From contig NZ_QRCC01000011.1 of assembly GCF_009833125.1 (NCBI RefSeq), positions 18,657-82,656 of the forward strand: 64,000 nucleotides of DNA, read 5' to 3'. A program made the position numbers and the translations under genes. Under the pieces are notes generated by a model. It did not search any database, was not told the origin of the DNA, and saw nothing but the letters and a program-made list of their open reading frames with translations. Numbering within the stretch: the first letter of the stretch is position 1; the number at the start of each line of letters is the position of its first letter. Source of the DNA: Nitrosomonas sp. HPC101. Lineage in GTDB: Bacteria > Pseudomonadota > Gammaproteobacteria > Burkholderiales > Nitrosomonadaceae. Below, piece by piece: positions 37,835-46,754 of this stretch.

Positions 37835-38706
37835 ACACTACAGGCAATTTGCCTCCGCAATCGTTGAGCTGTCATGCCGATCTTCTGGTGCAAGGCGGAA
37901 CTGTCATCACCCCCAACGGCACCGAACGTATCGACGTAGCCTGCGCGGATGGCCGCATCGTTGCACTGGGCAACTTGCAAGGTGCATGGAGCGCCGATAC
38001 CAGGCTGGACGCCACCGGTCTGCACGTGCTTCCGGGTGTCATCGACAGTCAAGTGCATTTCCGCGAGCCTGGCCTGTTGCACAAGGAGAACCTGGAGGCC
38101 GGCACCCGTGGAGCGGTACTCGGTGGTATCACCGCTGTGTTCGAAATGCCAAATACCTTTCCGCTGACGTTGGGCAAGACCGATCTGCACGCCAAGCTCG
38201 ATGCCGCCCGCGAACGTGCGTGGTGCGATTTTGCCTTCTACGTCGGCGGCTCGGCCGTAAATATCGAGCAGCTGGCTGCGCTGGAAAACCTGCCCGGCTG
38301 TGCTGGCGTCAAGATCTTCATGGGCAGTTCCTTCGGTGATCTTTTGGCCGACGACGATGAGGTATTGCGCCTCATCCTGCACCACGGCAAGCGGCGTTTG
38401 GCTGTTCATGCTGAGGATGAAAGTCGGTTGCGCGAGCGAAAAACCATTGCTCTGGAAAGCGCGGATGTGCGCCAACATCCGGTCTGGCGTGACGTTGAAA
38501 GCGCACTGATGGCGACCCGCCGCATCGTACGCCTGGCGGCAGAGGCCAGCCGCCGGCTGCACATCCTGCATGTCTCCAGCGCCGAGGAAATGACCTATCT
38601 TGTTGGGCACAAGCACCGTGTGTCGGTGGAAGTCACCCCTCACCATCTAACCCTGCAAGCGCCTGAATGCTACGAACACTTGGGCAGCCAGGAGAATAAG
38701 ATATGA
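37831..38706 (+). CDS. pyrC: Dihydroorotase-like protein, N-terminal fragment (PyrC2)
   Basis: This holds the first about 275 residues of a dihydroorotase: [15 protein letters not shown] and the metal-bridging lysine in GVKIFMGSS. The usual HxH reads [10 protein letters not shown] (residues 72-81), so the first histidine is glutamine, a feature I recall for the PyrC2 branch. The frame ends QENKI just after a 37-base direct repeat, 71 bases before the frame of the C-terminal half resumes. Start is GTG in a GTGA overlap with thrS. The catalytic aspartate is on the next ORF. Confidence 0.8.
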   Translation: MNTTGNLPPQSLSCHADLLVQGGTVITPNGTERIDVACADGRIVALGNLQGAWSADTRLDATGLHVLPGVIDSQVHFREPGLLHKENLEAGTRGAVLGGITAVFEMPNTFPLTLGKTDLHAKLDAARERAWCDFAFYVGGSAVNIEQLAALENLPGCAGVKIFMGSSFGDLLADDDEVLRLILHHGKRRLAVHAEDESRLRERKTIALESADVRQHPVWRDVESALMATRRIVRLAAEASRRLHILHVSSAEEMTYLVGHKHRVSVEVTPHHLTLQAPECYEHLGSQENKI

Positions 38707-38760
38707 ATTTTATTGATCAGCAGCTGCAAGCGCCTGAATGCTACGAACACTTGGGCAGCC
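38653..38760 (+). repeat. 37-base direct repeat splitting pyrC2
   Basis: The same 37 bases (starting CTGCAAGCGCCTGAATGC) occur at 38653-38689 and 38724-38760, separated by 34 bases. Repeat plus spacer is 71 bases, not a multiple of three, so it shifts the frame. The spacer carries GGAGAATAAGAT and an ATG, a complete re-initiation signal. Confidence 0.9.
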
Positions 38761-39299
38761 TGGCACAGATGAACCCGCCAGTGCGGGAACAGTACCATCA
38801 ACATGCCCTATGGCAAGCGATCCGCGACGGCGTGGTTGATGTCATCGGCAGCGATCATGCTCCGCACACGCTACCGGAAAAGGCGAAGCCGTACCCGCAG
38901 TCCCCTAGCGGGATGACCGGCGTACAGACCTTGCTGCCACTGATGCTCGACCATGTGCATGCCGGCCGCCTGAGCTTGCAACGGCTTGTGGATCTCACCA
39001 GTGCCGGCCCGGCCCGTATCTTTGGTATTGAGGGTAAGGGCCGCATTTCTCTGGGCCATGATGCAGACTTCAGCATCGTCGATCTAAAGGCGCGTCGCAT
39101 GATCCGCAATGATTGGATTGCCAGTGTCAGCGGCTGGACGCCGTATGACGGCTGGATGGTCACCGGCTGGCCCATCCACACGGTCGTGCGTGGGCACTGC
39201 GTCGTTCGAGACGAAGCACTGCTCGGGCGACCACAAGGCGCGGCAATTCGGTTCCTGGAATCGGGGTCGAAGGAAATCACAGGAGCGTTTGATGCCTGA
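38703..39299 (+). CDS. Dihydroorotase-like protein, C-terminal fragment (PyrC2)
   Basis: This 198-residue ORF begins MNFIDQQ, repeats the [12 protein letters not shown] stretch and then carries the C-terminal half of the amidohydrolase: the catalytic aspartate in GSDHAPHT, GMTGVQTLLPLML and the final beta-sandwich (GHDADFSIVDL). Its ATG overlaps the stop of the first fragment (ATGA) with GGAG 8 bases upstream, so coupled translation of two complementary pieces is possible. Whether they assemble is unknown. Confidence 0.75.
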   Translation: MNFIDQQLQAPECYEHLGSLAQMNPPVREQYHQHALWQAIRDGVVDVIGSDHAPHTLPEKAKPYPQSPSGMTGVQTLLPLMLDHVHAGRLSLQRLVDLTSAGPARIFGIEGKGRISLGHDADFSIVDLKARRMIRNDWIASVSGWTPYDGWMVTGWPIHTVVRGHCVVRDEALLGRPQGAAIRFLESGSKEITGAFDA

Positions 39300-39462
39300 A
39301 TCAACCGGACTCAGAAGCCGGGGCTTGCAGGCCACCTTGCCCCACCTGCAAATCCTGGAAATCTTTCAGAAAACGAAGATGCGGCACCTGTCGGCTGATG
39401 CACAAAACTCCATGCGAACACCGACGCTACGCTGCATGAAATATGACAAGGAAAACACATGA
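39292..39462 (+). pseudogene. Fur-family N-terminal relic
   Basis: From ATG 39292 the frame reads GLRSRGLQATLPHLQILEIFQK then RHLSADA, the first helices of a Fur-type regulator, then loses similarity and stops after 56 residues. The recognition helix region and all metal ligands are gone. It overlaps the dihydroorotase stop and ends in an ATGA overlap with hisI. It is a stub of a second Fur-family gene, distinct from zur upstream. Confidence 0.65.
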
Positions 39463-39977
39463 ATTCCAATCTTGATACATCCCGCCCCATCGACGCTGCT
39501 GCGCGAGTGGCATTGAACCCTAGAACTTCCGTCGAGCAGGTCGAGGAAGGCCGAGAGCTGGCTCCCAAATTCGATCGGGACGGCCTGATCGCTTGCGTTA
39601 CCACCGATGCTGATAGCGGCGAAGTACTGATGCTGGGCTACATGAATCACGAAGCCCTGGAGAAGACTATTGAGACCGGCGAGGCGCACTACTGGAGCCG
39701 ATCAAGGCAGACGCTGTGGCACAAAGGCGCAACCAGTGGCCTGGTGCAGACGGTCGAGGAAATGCGCATTGACGATGACCAAGATGCAGTCTGGCTTCGC
39801 GTTCGCATCTCTGGCTCCGGCGCGAGCTGTCACGTCGGCTACCACTCGTGCTTCTATCGGCGTGTTCCAGTGGCCGCGCAGCGTGACGTGGGGAGCGAGC
39901 TGATCTTCACTGAATCAAGCAAGACCTTTGATCCCAAGCTCGTCTACGGAGATGCACCCAACCCAACGCTGCTGTAA
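39459..39977 (+). CDS. hisI: Phosphoribosyl-AMP cyclohydrolase (HisI paralogue)
   Basis: The 172-residue protein has the PRA-CH core: [32 protein letters not shown], metal aspartates DDDQDA and zinc cysteines in CHVGYHSC. It opens the purine ring of phosphoribosyl-AMP in histidine synthesis. An N-terminal extension of about 40 residues and a C-terminal tail make it longer than typical HisI (about 110-130). Zur-linked HisI duplicates are known. AAGGAA precedes its ATG. Confidence 0.9.
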   Translation: MNSNLDTSRPIDAAARVALNPRTSVEQVEEGRELAPKFDRDGLIACVTTDADSGEVLMLGYMNHEALEKTIETGEAHYWSRSRQTLWHKGATSGLVQTVEEMRIDDDQDAVWLRVRISGSGASCHVGYHSCFYRRVPVAAQRDVGSELIFTESSKTFDPKLVYGDAPNPTLL

Positions 39978-40042
39978 GCAGGCATCCTATTTGATGAAAC
40001 AGAGGCAGCAGATTGGAGATTCCCCATCTTCATTGCTATCTC

Positions 40043-40060
40043 GTTATGTTATAATATAAC
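40043..40060. promoter_or_regulatory. Zur box upstream of the znu operon
   Basis: GTTATGTTATAATATAAC is an 18-base near-perfect palindrome (one mismatched pair) almost identical to the zur operator at 29163. It lies 34 bases before the small membrane gene that starts the znu operon and should give zinc-dependent repression. Confidence 0.87.
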
Positions 40061-40093
40061 AAAACTGAAAATTCAGCGTATCAGCCTGCCTCT

Positions 40094-40255
40094 ATGCACT
40101 CTCACACACCATCGCGCACTAAACCGCTTGTAAGCGGACAGAGCATCTATCAACGAACCACCATGGCCAAAGGGGTAGGATATCGCCTGTTATGGGTAGC
40201 TATCGTGCTCGCCGCACTATGGTTGGCCATTATCTGGGCCATTGCTATTCCATGA
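40094..40255 (+). CDS. 53-residue membrane protein leading the znu operon
   Basis: ATG 40094 opens a frame for MHSHTPSRTKPLVSGQSIYQ followed by a single strong membrane span (RLLWVAIVLAALWLAIIWAIAIP). It ends in an ATGA overlap with znuC and starts just after the Zur box, so it is co-regulated. The N-terminus has two histidines. The function is unknown; a small partner of the ZnuB permease is one idea. Confidence 0.6.
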   Translation: MHSHTPSRTKPLVSGQSIYQRTTMAKGVGYRLLWVAIVLAALWLAIIWAIAIP

Positions 40256-41004
40256 ATACGTATGCAATCCGTTTGTCCGACGTCACATTGAGCTATGACC
40301 GGCATCCTGCCGTGCATCACCTGTCCGGCGTTTTTTCTCCCGGTAGTTTGACCGCTATTGTCGGCCCCAATGGGGCTGGCAAGACGACGTTGCTGAAAGC
40401 CCTGATCGGGGAAGGAGGACAAGTCGAAGGGACCATCGACTATGGCTTGCTCACGTCTGACGATTTTGGATACCTGCCTCAAGCGACGCGCATTGAACGG
40501 CAATTCCCGCTGACCGTGGCAGATGTCGTGATTCTTGGTGCCTGGAGGCGACTAGGGCCCTTTCGTGGCGTAACGTCCGAAATCGCCGAGCAAGCCGAGA
40601 CAGCACTGAGTGCTGTCGGACTATCGGGATTTGAACGTCGCCGTGTTGGGACGCTCTCGGATGGACAAATGCAGCGCGTCCTTTTTGCACGACTGCTGCT
40701 TCAGAATACACGGGTTGTGCTGCTGGATGAGCCCTTCACGACCATCGACGACGCTACGACACGTGATCTGCTGAGTATTGTTCGCCATTGGCACCATGGC
40801 GGCCGTACGGTCATCGCCGTGCTGCATGACTTCGATCAGGTGCGCGCACACTTTCCCGAAACCTTGTTAATTTCCCGTCGGGCGATTGCATGGGGAAATA
40901 CTGCGGATGTCATGACCGAAGACAATTTGAGGCGTGCTCGCAATCATTCCGAAGCATGGAACGACGGTGCTGCAGTTTGCATAGAGTCGGAAGTCATCGC
41001 GTGA
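40252..41004 (+). CDS. znuC: Zinc ABC importer ATPase
   Basis: The 250-residue ATPase has Walker A GPNGAGKTT, Q-loop GYLPQ, signature LSDGQMQRVLFARLL (variant of LSGGQ), Walker B VVLLDEPFTTID and the H-loop VLHDF. MNTYAIRL at 40252 (ATGA overlap) is the start; a longer open frame from 40192 is not used. The pairing with a metal permease and a ZnuA-like binding protein defines the function. Confidence 0.9.
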   Translation: MNTYAIRLSDVTLSYDRHPAVHHLSGVFSPGSLTAIVGPNGAGKTTLLKALIGEGGQVEGTIDYGLLTSDDFGYLPQATRIERQFPLTVADVVILGAWRRLGPFRGVTSEIAEQAETALSAVGLSGFERRRVGTLSDGQMQRVLFARLLLQNTRVVLLDEPFTTIDDATTRDLLSIVRHWHHGGRTVIAVLHDFDQVRAHFPETLLISRRAIAWGNTADVMTEDNLRRARNHSEAWNDGAAVCIESEVIA

Positions 41005-41873
41005 GTCTCTATGCTGCCGCTGTTCAGCCTTTTTTCGAATACGGATTCATGCGTCGGGCACTGGTGGCTTCACTTTCGCTTGGCCTGAGTGCCGGCCCGG
41101 TTGGTGTGGTGTTGATGCTGCGCAGAATGAGTCTGGTTGGAGATGCGATGAGCCATGCTGTTTTGCCGGGCGCAGCAATTGGATTCCTTGTCTCTGGAGG
41201 ATTGTCGCTGTTTGCTATGGGTATCGGCGGCATGATTGCGGGGCTGACCGTGGCGTTGTTATCTGGTGCAGTGAGCCGCGCTACAGTATTGAAAGAAGAT
41301 GCCAGTTTTGCAACCTTCTATCTAGCTTCGCTTGCGCTGGGCGTATTGATTGTATCGTTACGCGGCTCGAACATTAATTTGCTGCATGTTTTGTTCGGCA
41401 CGATTTTGTCTGTGGATCGTGATGCTATTGTGATGGTGGGATGCATCACCTCTTTTACGTTGATTACCCTGGCATTGATTTATCGGCCACTCGTCGCCGA
41501 ATGCTTCGACCCGGCATTTCTGCGTTCGGTTAAGGGGCGAGGAGCACTGTATCACCTGATATTCCTGTTACTCCTGGTCATCAATCTCATCGCGGGGTTC
41601 CAAACGCTGGGCACCCTCATGGCCGTCGGGATGATGATACTGCCGGCTGCGATCGCCCAACTTTGGGGAAGAACACTGTTCACTATGGCAGCGCTGGCTG
41701 CGATTGTCGCGATTCTTTCCGGCTATCTGGGCCTGCTGCTGTCCTATTACCTGGAGCTCGCGTCCGGACCCACGATTATTCTCGTGGCCAGCATTCTCTA
41801 TGTCATTTCGCTGTTAGCAGCGCCTTCTGGCCTGCTGATGCGACGATTCAACCGCTCGCACCTATCGGGCTGA
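41001..41873 (+). CDS. znuB: Zinc ABC importer permease
   Basis: The 290-residue ABC-3 family permease has about eight hydrophobic segments and the typical GPVGVVLMLRRMSLVGDAMSHAVLPG and FQTLGTLMAVGMMILPAAIAQLW motifs. GTG 41001 overlaps the znuC stop (GTGA). It forms the membrane channel with ZnuC on the inside and receives zinc (or manganese) from ZnuA. Confidence 0.9.
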   Translation: MSLYAAAVQPFFEYGFMRRALVASLSLGLSAGPVGVVLMLRRMSLVGDAMSHAVLPGAAIGFLVSGGLSLFAMGIGGMIAGLTVALLSGAVSRATVLKEDASFATFYLASLALGVLIVSLRGSNINLLHVLFGTILSVDRDAIVMVGCITSFTLITLALIYRPLVAECFDPAFLRSVKGRGALYHLIFLLLLVINLIAGFQTLGTLMAVGMMILPAAIAQLWGRTLFTMAALAAIVAILSGYLGLLLSYYLELASGPTIILVASILYVISLLAAPSGLLMRRFNRSHLSG

Positions 41874-41890
41874 GATAAGAAGAAGTCTGA

Positions 41891-42784
41891 ATGCGATTTC
41901 AGCGATTCTTTCGCGCCGCTGGCTGCACCGTAGTTTTCATGGTCTGCATACAGGTGGCTGTGGCCAAGACGATCAATGTCGTCGCGAGCTTCACCGTCCT
42001 GGCCGATGTAGTAAAGAACGTCGGCGGAGATCATGTCATCGTCAAGAGTCTTGTGCCGGCCAACGGTGATCCTCATGAGTTTGAGCCTTCTCCGGGCGAT
42101 GCCAAGTCCATCCGCGAAGCGGCAGCAACTTTTGTCAGTGGAGAAGAACTGGAAACATGGTTCCAACGGCTCGCCAAGGCCTCGGGTGCTCAGGTCGCGC
42201 CGGTTGTCGTATCACAGGGCATTAAGACGCACACGTTTGAAGAAGGTGGCAAAGTAGTCACGGATCCTCATGTCTGGAACAGTATTCCGAATGTGTTAGT
42301 CTGGGTAAACAACATCGAAACGGCATTGTCCAAAGTGGCCCCCGACGATGCTGAGGTCTTTAAGAAAAATGCAGCGGCATATCGTCAGCGCCTGAATGAT
42401 TTGGATAAATCGATCCGTGCAAAAATCACGACTATTCCAATCGAACGGCGCAAGGTCCTAACCAGTCATGATGCATTTGGCTACTATGGCAAGGAGTATG
42501 GCGTGCAGTTCCTGGCACCTCAAGGACTTTCGACCGAAACTGAAGCATCTGCGGCGAACGTTGCAAAGCTCATCGATCAGATCAAGGCCGAACACGTACG
42601 CGTCTATTTCATCGAGAATTCAAACGATCCTCGCCTGATCAAACAAATTGCTCAGGCTACTGGGGCCCAACTCGGAGGAAATCTTTATCCAGAAGCATTG
42701 TCGGAAACCGCTGGCCCAGTGCCGACTTACGAGCGATTGATGCAATTCAACACCGACCAGATCGTTACGGCGCTTGGCAAATAG
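41891..42784 (+). CDS. znuA: Zinc ABC importer substrate-binding protein
   Basis: The 297-residue periplasmic protein has a signal peptide (about 1-25) and the cluster 9 (A-I) metal ligands: histidine in NGDPHEFEP, histidine in DPHVW, histidine in LTSHDAFGYY, and an acidic residue in the C-terminal half. It lacks the histidine-rich loop common in gammaproteobacterial ZnuA, so manganese cannot be excluded from sequence, but Zur control supports zinc. Last gene of the znu operon. Confidence 0.9.
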   Translation: MRFQRFFRAAGCTVVFMVCIQVAVAKTINVVASFTVLADVVKNVGGDHVIVKSLVPANGDPHEFEPSPGDAKSIREAAATFVSGEELETWFQRLAKASGAQVAPVVVSQGIKTHTFEEGGKVVTDPHVWNSIPNVLVWVNNIETALSKVAPDDAEVFKKNAAAYRQRLNDLDKSIRAKITTIPIERRKVLTSHDAFGYYGKEYGVQFLAPQGLSTETEASAANVAKLIDQIKAEHVRVYFIENSNDPRLIKQIAQATGAQLGGNLYPEALSETAGPVPTYERLMQFNTDQIVTALGK

Positions 42785-42957
42785 CGACTAGGACGCAGCA
42801 CATGTCGATGTGCGCTGACTCTGTCGACGAAGTTTCTTCGTGGACGGACACTATGATGGCCGAAGCCACACGCTCGCGAAAGGGCGTGGACATATTCGAG
42901 GGGTATTTCAGCAACCTGCATCAGAGATCAGAGGCTGCCTTATTACGATAATACAAA

Positions 42958-42992
42958 AACAGGAGGCTGATTCCTAATGAATGCCTCCTGTT
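42958..42992 (-). terminator. Intrinsic terminator of the cytochrome c4 gene
   Basis: Perfect 10-base arms AACAGGAGGC/GCCTCCTGTT with a 15-base loop are followed on the minus strand by TTTTTG. It lies 24 bases past the cytochrome stop and may also help end znu transcription from the other side. Confidence 0.8.
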
Positions 42993-43015
42993 GATCATGT
43001 CAGATAAATAAAGAA

Positions 43016-43651
43016 TTATCTGAGCGTGGAGATATACTCAGAGACTGCTTCCATTTCCTGTTCACTCATGCGTGAAACGATCATTCGCATGGTGTTATTG
43101 GTATCATTCTTGCGTGTTCCCAGACGAAACGCCTGCAACTGGGAGAGTGTGTAGGCGGCGTGCTGACCATCAATTCTTGGATAGTGTGGTGGAATGCCCT
43201 GCCCATTGGGAGAATGACAGCTGGAGCAGGCAGGAATAGAGTTTTCCAGATTTCCGCCCTGGTAAAGTCTTTTTCCTGCCTCTGCCAGTGATGCATTACC
43301 CGCCGTTCCGGGTTTGGGTTGCTGTTGCGAATAGTAAGCAGCAAGGTTTTCAATGTCGCTCTCGCTTAATGTTGCCACCATGGGCGCCATAATCATGTTG
43401 TCACGTGCGGCGACTTCTCCACCCGCCGCCTTGAAATCACGCAATTGCTTGGCGGTATATCCAGAATCCTGCCCGGCAAGAATGGGATAAATAGGAATGG
43501 TACTGTTACCATCAGCATTGTGGCAGCCTGCACATATTCCGGCTGCAATTTCTTTGCCTTTCTCAACATCGTCTGCGGCTGAGGATTCGGCAAACACGAG
43601 GCCGGAAAATATAAGTGCGATTGCTGCTACAGTGGTTCCAATGAATTTCAT
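43016..43651 (-). CDS. Cytochrome c4-type dihaem cytochrome
   Basis: The 211-residue protein has a signal peptide (ending VFA), two haem motifs CAGCH (about residue 40) and CSSCH (about residue 142), with methionine ligands in MIMAPM and MRMIVSRM. Two similar halves are the mark of cytochrome c4. It is a periplasmic, membrane-associated electron carrier to terminal oxidases. Confidence 0.9.
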   Translation of the reverse strand: MKFIGTTVAAIALIFSGLVFAESSAADDVEKGKEIAAGICAGCHNADGNSTIPIYPILAGQDSGYTAKQLRDFKAAGGEVAARDNMIMAPMVATLSESDIENLAAYYSQQQPKPGTAGNASLAEAGKRLYQGGNLENSIPACSSCHSPNGQGIPPHYPRIDGQHAAYTLSQLQAFRLGTRKNDTNNTMRMIVSRMSEQEMEAVSEYISTLR

Positions 43652-43765
43652 GATTGTTATGGGCTATAAAGGTTGGTTTTTAATAAAAAGACAGATATAT
43701 ACCTGTATTCTAGCAAGATTTGTTAGTTCCAGTAAACGCTGCTGTTGTTTACGCGTAAACACAAG

Positions 43766-44368
43766 ATGAAAAAACTGTTTCTTTTTTTGCTGCTGGCAAA
43801 TATGGGCGCTGCTTTTTACTTTCATAGCGTGCCGAAAAATAAATCTTCCGTACAAAAACCGTTGATTCACCCTGAGAAAATAGAGTTATTGCCGGCAAAG
43901 GTCGCATGCCTCAGATGGGAAAATTTGGTAGTGCCTGTTGCCAGACTGGCCAGAATGAAAATTTCCGAATGGAAAACAGGAAAAGAGCATGTTACTGAAA
44001 ACACTCAAGGGAAAATCACGTTTAATTGGGTACATATTCCACCATTACAAAACGCATATGAAACTGCAAAGCAGATCGAGCAATTGAAAAAACTGGCAAT
44101 TCCTCATCTGCATATCCATGAAAATGCGGATAACCCATGGCATAATGCAATTTCACTGGCAATCCTATCGAACAATTCCGATGCAATGGCATGGGTAGCA
44201 GACTTAAAAAGCCAGGGTGTGGAACACGCAACGTATGACGAACAAACTCTGGAGCAATTTGAGTTTGTGATTCGCAACCCGACTGAACAAATCACTGAAA
44301 ACATTCAGCAGCTGGCTCACCAGCTCCCGAGCACGCAGCTTGAAGTTACCGAATGCAGCCGCTTATAA
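43766..44368 (+). CDS. SPOR-domain-like exported protein
   Basis: The 200-residue protein has an N-terminal membrane anchor (KKLFLFLLLANMGAAFYF), a middle linker, and a C-terminal SPOR-like domain: FNWVHIPPLQNAYETAKQIEQLKKLAI then HNAISLAILSNNSDAMAWVADLKSQGV. SPOR domains bind denuded peptidoglycan glycan strands. ATG 43766 gives the anchored start; the longer reading from 43745 is less natural. Confidence 0.65.
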   Translation: MKKLFLFLLLANMGAAFYFHSVPKNKSSVQKPLIHPEKIELLPAKVACLRWENLVVPVARLARMKISEWKTGKEHVTENTQGKITFNWVHIPPLQNAYETAKQIEQLKKLAIPHLHIHENADNPWHNAISLAILSNNSDAMAWVADLKSQGVEHATYDEQTLEQFEFVIRNPTEQITENIQQLAHQLPSTQLEVTECSRL

Positions 44369-44480
44369 AAGCTGGCCGCGAGCATTTCTCAAGTAGTAAA
44401 ATTAACAAATTGTCTATCTATGGTTTTTCATGGATTTTCTGAAATATTAATTATGATCGTTGGAACAATCTGGAGTGGGC

Positions 44481-45287
44481 GTGGCAGTTCATATTAAAAC
44501 AGCGCAGGAAATTGAAACCATGCGTGTCGCTGGAAAATTAGCATCCGAGGTACTCGACTACATCGAACCCCATGTAGTACCTGGCATCACAACCGGCGAA
44601 CTGGATGCGCTTTGCCATCGTTATATGGTCGATGTACAGAAAACAATACCGGCTCCCCTGAATTACGCACCACCTGGTTACAGCCCTTACCCAAAATCTA
44701 TTTGTACTTCTGTGAACCACCAGGTTTGTCACGGCGTGCCAGGAGATAAAAAGCTCAAAGAAGGAGACATTGTCAATCTCGATATCACCGTTATCTATCA
44801 AGGTTATCATGGTGATACCAGCCGGATGTATTACGCGGGTGAACCTTCCATCCAGGCCAAACGATTGTGCGAATTCACCTATGAAGCCATGTGGCGCGGA
44901 ATCGAAGAAGTACGCCCGGGCAAGCACCTGGGGGATATCGGCTACGTGATTCAACGTCTGGCAGAAAAAACCGGTTACGGTGTTGTCAGGGAATTCTGCG
45001 GGCATGGTATCGGCGCAAAGTTTCATGAAGATCCCCAGGTACTGCACTATGGTCGCGCCGGTGCAGGCATCGAGCTCAAGCCTGGCATGATTTTCACAAT
45101 CGAGCCCATGATCAATGCAGGCAAGGCTGCCATCAAGCAACTTCCGGATGGATGGACAGTAATTACCAAGGACCGCAGCCTGTCCGCACAATGGGAACAT
45201 ACGATACTGGTTACCGACGATGGCTACGAGGTCTTGACGGTATCATCGGGCTCTCCTGCCAAGCCTGCTTACCATTTCTCCGCCTGA
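44481..45287 (+). CDS. map: Methionine aminopeptidase type I
   Basis: The 268-residue enzyme has the five metal ligands: DITV and GDTSRMY aspartates, histidine in CGHGIGAKFHEDP, glutamate in FTIEPMINAG and glutamate in QWEHTILV. It removes N-terminal methionine during translation. GTG 44481 (GGAG 6 bases before it) gives the typical start VAVHIKTAQEIETMR; the frame is open from 44460. Confidence 0.95.
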   Translation: MAVHIKTAQEIETMRVAGKLASEVLDYIEPHVVPGITTGELDALCHRYMVDVQKTIPAPLNYAPPGYSPYPKSICTSVNHQVCHGVPGDKKLKEGDIVNLDITVIYQGYHGDTSRMYYAGEPSIQAKRLCEFTYEAMWRGIEEVRPGKHLGDIGYVIQRLAEKTGYGVVREFCGHGIGAKFHEDPQVLHYGRAGAGIELKPGMIFTIEPMINAGKAAIKQLPDGWTVITKDRSLSAQWEHTILVTDDGYEVLTVSSGSPAKPAYHFSA

Positions 45288-45347
45288 TGACGTTATCCGA
45301 CAGTGCGCTGAAATGATCCTTTCCCGATGTAAAAACAGATAATCAAT

Positions 45348-46076
45348 ATGCCGCGATACAATCACCGTACGCCTGCGCAAATGCGCCCAGTCAAAATAAC
45401 CCGCCGCTATATCCAGCATGCCGAAGGCTCGGTGCTGATTGAATATGGCGCAACCAAGGTCATTTGTACCGCCAGCGTCATCGAAAAAGTTCCACCATTT
45501 CTCAAGGGAGCCGGCCAGGGCTGGTTAACGGCAGAGTACGGCATGTTGCCCCGTTCCACAGGCGAGCGAATGCTGCGTGAAGCTGCCAGGGGTAAACAGT
45601 CGGGGCGCACCATGGAAATCCAGCGCCTGATCGGGAGAGCATTGCGTTCTGTGCTAGCTCTGGAACAACTCGGTGAACGCACCATTCAGATCGACTGCGA
45701 CGTCATTCAGGCGGATGGAGGTACCCGTACCGCCAGTATTACCGGCGCATTCGTCGCGCTGTCTGATGCCATCAGACATTTGCAGGCGGAAAAAATGATT
45801 TCAAAAAATCCGATCAGAGATCATGTTGCCGCCGTTTCAGTGGGCATCCTGCAAGGCCAACCCCTTCTGGATCTGGATTATGCAGAAGATTCCGGTTGCG
45901 ATACGGATCTGAATGTCGTCATGACCGGCAGCCTGGGGTTGGTGGAAGTTCAGGGCACAGCGGAAAAAGTCGTTTTCAGCCGTCAGGAACTGGATGTCAT
46001 GCTGAATATGGCGCAACAGGGGTTGCAGGAACTGTTTGATCTGCAACGTCAGGCACTTGAAATCACTGTTTCCTGA
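45348..46076 (+). CDS. rph: Ribonuclease PH
   Basis: The 242-residue phosphorolytic 3'-5' exoribonuclease has the phosphate-binding [15 protein letters not shown] and the active-site [19 protein letters not shown]. It trims 3' ends of tRNA precursors as a hexamer. It heads a run with rdgB and hemW with short spacing, a classical betaproteobacterial order. Confidence 0.95.
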   Translation: MPRYNHRTPAQMRPVKITRRYIQHAEGSVLIEYGATKVICTASVIEKVPPFLKGAGQGWLTAEYGMLPRSTGERMLREAARGKQSGRTMEIQRLIGRALRSVLALEQLGERTIQIDCDVIQADGGTRTASITGAFVALSDAIRHLQAEKMISKNPIRDHVAAVSVGILQGQPLLDLDYAEDSGCDTDLNVVMTGSLGLVEVQGTAEKVVFSRQELDVMLNMAQQGLQELFDLQRQALEITVS

Positions 46077-46094
46077 CAATAACGCAGCGCCATC

Positions 46095-46718
46095 ATGCAG
46101 CCATCCCTGAACAAAATCGTCATCGCCAGCAATAATGCGGGAAAACTTGCCGAGATCAGAAAATTGCTGGCTCCGCTGGGCATCGAAGTGATGACGCAGT
46201 CATCCCTCGGGGTCACAGAAGCAGAGGAACCTCACATGACTTTTGTTGAGAATGCGCTGACCAAGGCACGGCACGCGAGTCTTGCAACCGGATTGCCTGC
46301 GCTGGCAGATGATTCCGGAATATGCGTCAGCGCCCTGCGAGGGGATCCCGGCGTATTTTCTGCCCGTTATGCAGGAGAACCCCGCTCGGACGAACGTAAC
46401 AACCGCAAGCTGGCCGAGGCACTACATGGCCAGTCCGATCGCCGGGCCTATTACTGCTGTGTCATCGTCCTGTTACGTCATGGGCGCGATCCGCAACCCA
46501 TCATCATCGAAGATACCTGGCATGGAGAAATTATTGCCGAACCGATCGGTCAGGGTGGATTTGGTTATGACCCACACTTTTTTCTTCCGGAGCTGGATAA
46601 AACAGCCGCCGAACTTTCCATCGAGGAAAAAAACAGGATCAGTCACCGTGGCAAGGCACTTGCCAGGCTGGTACGCATGCTGTCAGAAAACAAAACAGCA
46701 CCGATCGTATCGGCATAA
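46095..46718 (+). CDS. rdgB: XTP/dITP pyrophosphatase
   Basis: The 207-residue Ham1 family enzyme has IVIASNNAGKLAEIR, the catalytic ADDSGICVSAL and GVFSARYAG motifs, and GFGYDPHFF plus SHRGKAL. It removes deaminated purine nucleotides from the pool. It starts 19 bases after rph. Confidence 0.95.
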   Translation: MQPSLNKIVIASNNAGKLAEIRKLLAPLGIEVMTQSSLGVTEAEEPHMTFVENALTKARHASLATGLPALADDSGICVSALRGDPGVFSARYAGEPRSDERNNRKLAEALHGQSDRRAYYCCVIVLLRHGRDPQPIIIEDTWHGEIIAEPIGQGGFGYDPHFFLPELDKTAAELSIEEKNRISHRGKALARLVRMLSENKTAPIVSA

Positions 46719-46754
46719 CGTATTTACGACCATACGGTCGGCTTGAAGAAAGAT

